Assembly: GCF_003353055.1 (NCBI RefSeq)
Contig: NZ_QKWJ01000001.1
Coordinates: forward strand, 126,235-190,234
Length of the DNA stretch: 64,000 nt
Reading direction: 5' to 3'
DNA from: Cupriavidus lacunae
Lineage (GTDB): Bacteria > Pseudomonadota > Gammaproteobacteria > Burkholderiales > Burkholderiaceae
Numbering within the stretch: position 1 is the first letter of the stretch; each line of letters opens with the position of its first letter. This document shows, piece by piece, positions 63,898-64,000 of this stretch. The notes beneath the pieces were generated by a model. The model had not been told where the DNA came from and did not search any database. It saw only the letters and a list, made by a program, of their open reading frames with translations. The position numbers and the translations under genes were made by a program.

Positions 63898-64000
63898 TCA
63901 GGAAAGAATCTGATCTAGCAGGTAATGAATACCCGGTCGCCAGTCCGGAAGATGGATGCCGAAGGTGTCGCGTAGTTTGCCAGTGTCCAGCCGTGAGTTC
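63898..64000 (-). CDS. rfbD: dTDP-4-dehydrorhamnose reductase, C-terminal end (runs off the window)
   Basis: The last 34 codons of a minus-strand gene are visible and read [14 protein letters not shown] then [19 protein letters not shown] before the stop. NSRLD and LPDW are typical of the C-terminus of RmlD (RfbD), the final enzyme of dTDP-L-rhamnose synthesis. Position directly before rfbA agrees. The start and most of the gene, and probably rfbB, lie to the right of the window. Confidence 0.85.
   Translation of the reverse strand, partial: NSRLDTGKLRDTFGIHLPDWRPGIHYLLDQILS

Noticed and set aside
1-64000. CRISPR arrays, insertion sequences, rRNA genes, toxin-antitoxin or phage defence systems
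   Set aside because: No regularly spaced repeats, transposase genes, rRNA-like sequence or defence-type gene pairs were seen.

Overview
The window comes from the chromosome of a G+C-rich betaproteobacterium of the Burkholderiaceae, most likely Cupriavidus or a close Ralstonia relative. This rests on gene content (intracellular poly-3-hydroxybutyrate depolymerase, Bug-type solute-binding protein, acetoacetyl-CoA synthetase, a split riboflavin locus ending in nusB, and the order tRNA-Gly / trmB / uppP); no database search was possible. About 61 protein genes and one tRNA gene can be supported.

Left part (1-9.8 kb): the end of a minor-pilin / type IV pilus cluster runs into a riboflavin locus (ribD, ribE, then a block of four or five unrelated genes, then a ribB-ribA-like fusion, ribH and nusB). 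A PLP aminotransferase follows, with clear terminators on both sides.

Middle left (9.8-23.5 kb): general metabolism and envelope genes. These are a membrane-anchored lytic transglycosylase, UbiD, acetoacetyl-CoA synthetase, a glutathione S-transferase, a PhaZ depolymerase, an aldose-1-epimerase-like enzyme, a CoA-transferase plus Bug-protein pair divergent from a LysR regulator, and a transglutaminase-like protease.

23.6-27.3 kb: tRNA-Gly(CCC) is followed by a 2.7-kb A/T-richer insert with a family 8 glycosyltransferase and an O-antigen ligase. An exact 22-bp copy of the tRNA 3' end closes the insert, so it looks like a tiny tRNA-borne genomic island that can change the lipopolysaccharide. 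The tRNA's probable terminator and trmB lie just beyond it.

27.3-38.2 kb: undecaprenyl-diphosphate phosphatase, lipoproteins, a YkgJ-like protein, a TetR / RND tripartite efflux system, a Pcm-rhodanese-TolC run, and a META-domain lipoprotein.

38.5-64 kb: an almost continuous surface-glycan region. It starts with a flippase and glycosyltransferase, then waaA, waaC and a phosphomannomutase/phosphoglucomutase. Next is a plus-strand operon with a polyprenyl-phosphate sugar transferase between two glycosyltransferases, and a Wzz-like protein. Facing it is a long minus-strand O-antigen cluster. Read in the direction of transcription it holds rmlD (partial), rmlA, rmlC, wzx, an EpsG-type polymerase, GT2, fnlA-fnlB-fnlC, a WbuB-like transferase, a GNAT acetyltransferase, a DegT aminotransferase, a PglC-like initiating transferase and a large WbpM/PglF-like dehydratase. 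The genes predict dTDP-L-rhamnose, UDP-L-FucNAc and a bacillosamine-type 2,4-diamino sugar. The cluster continues beyond the right edge.
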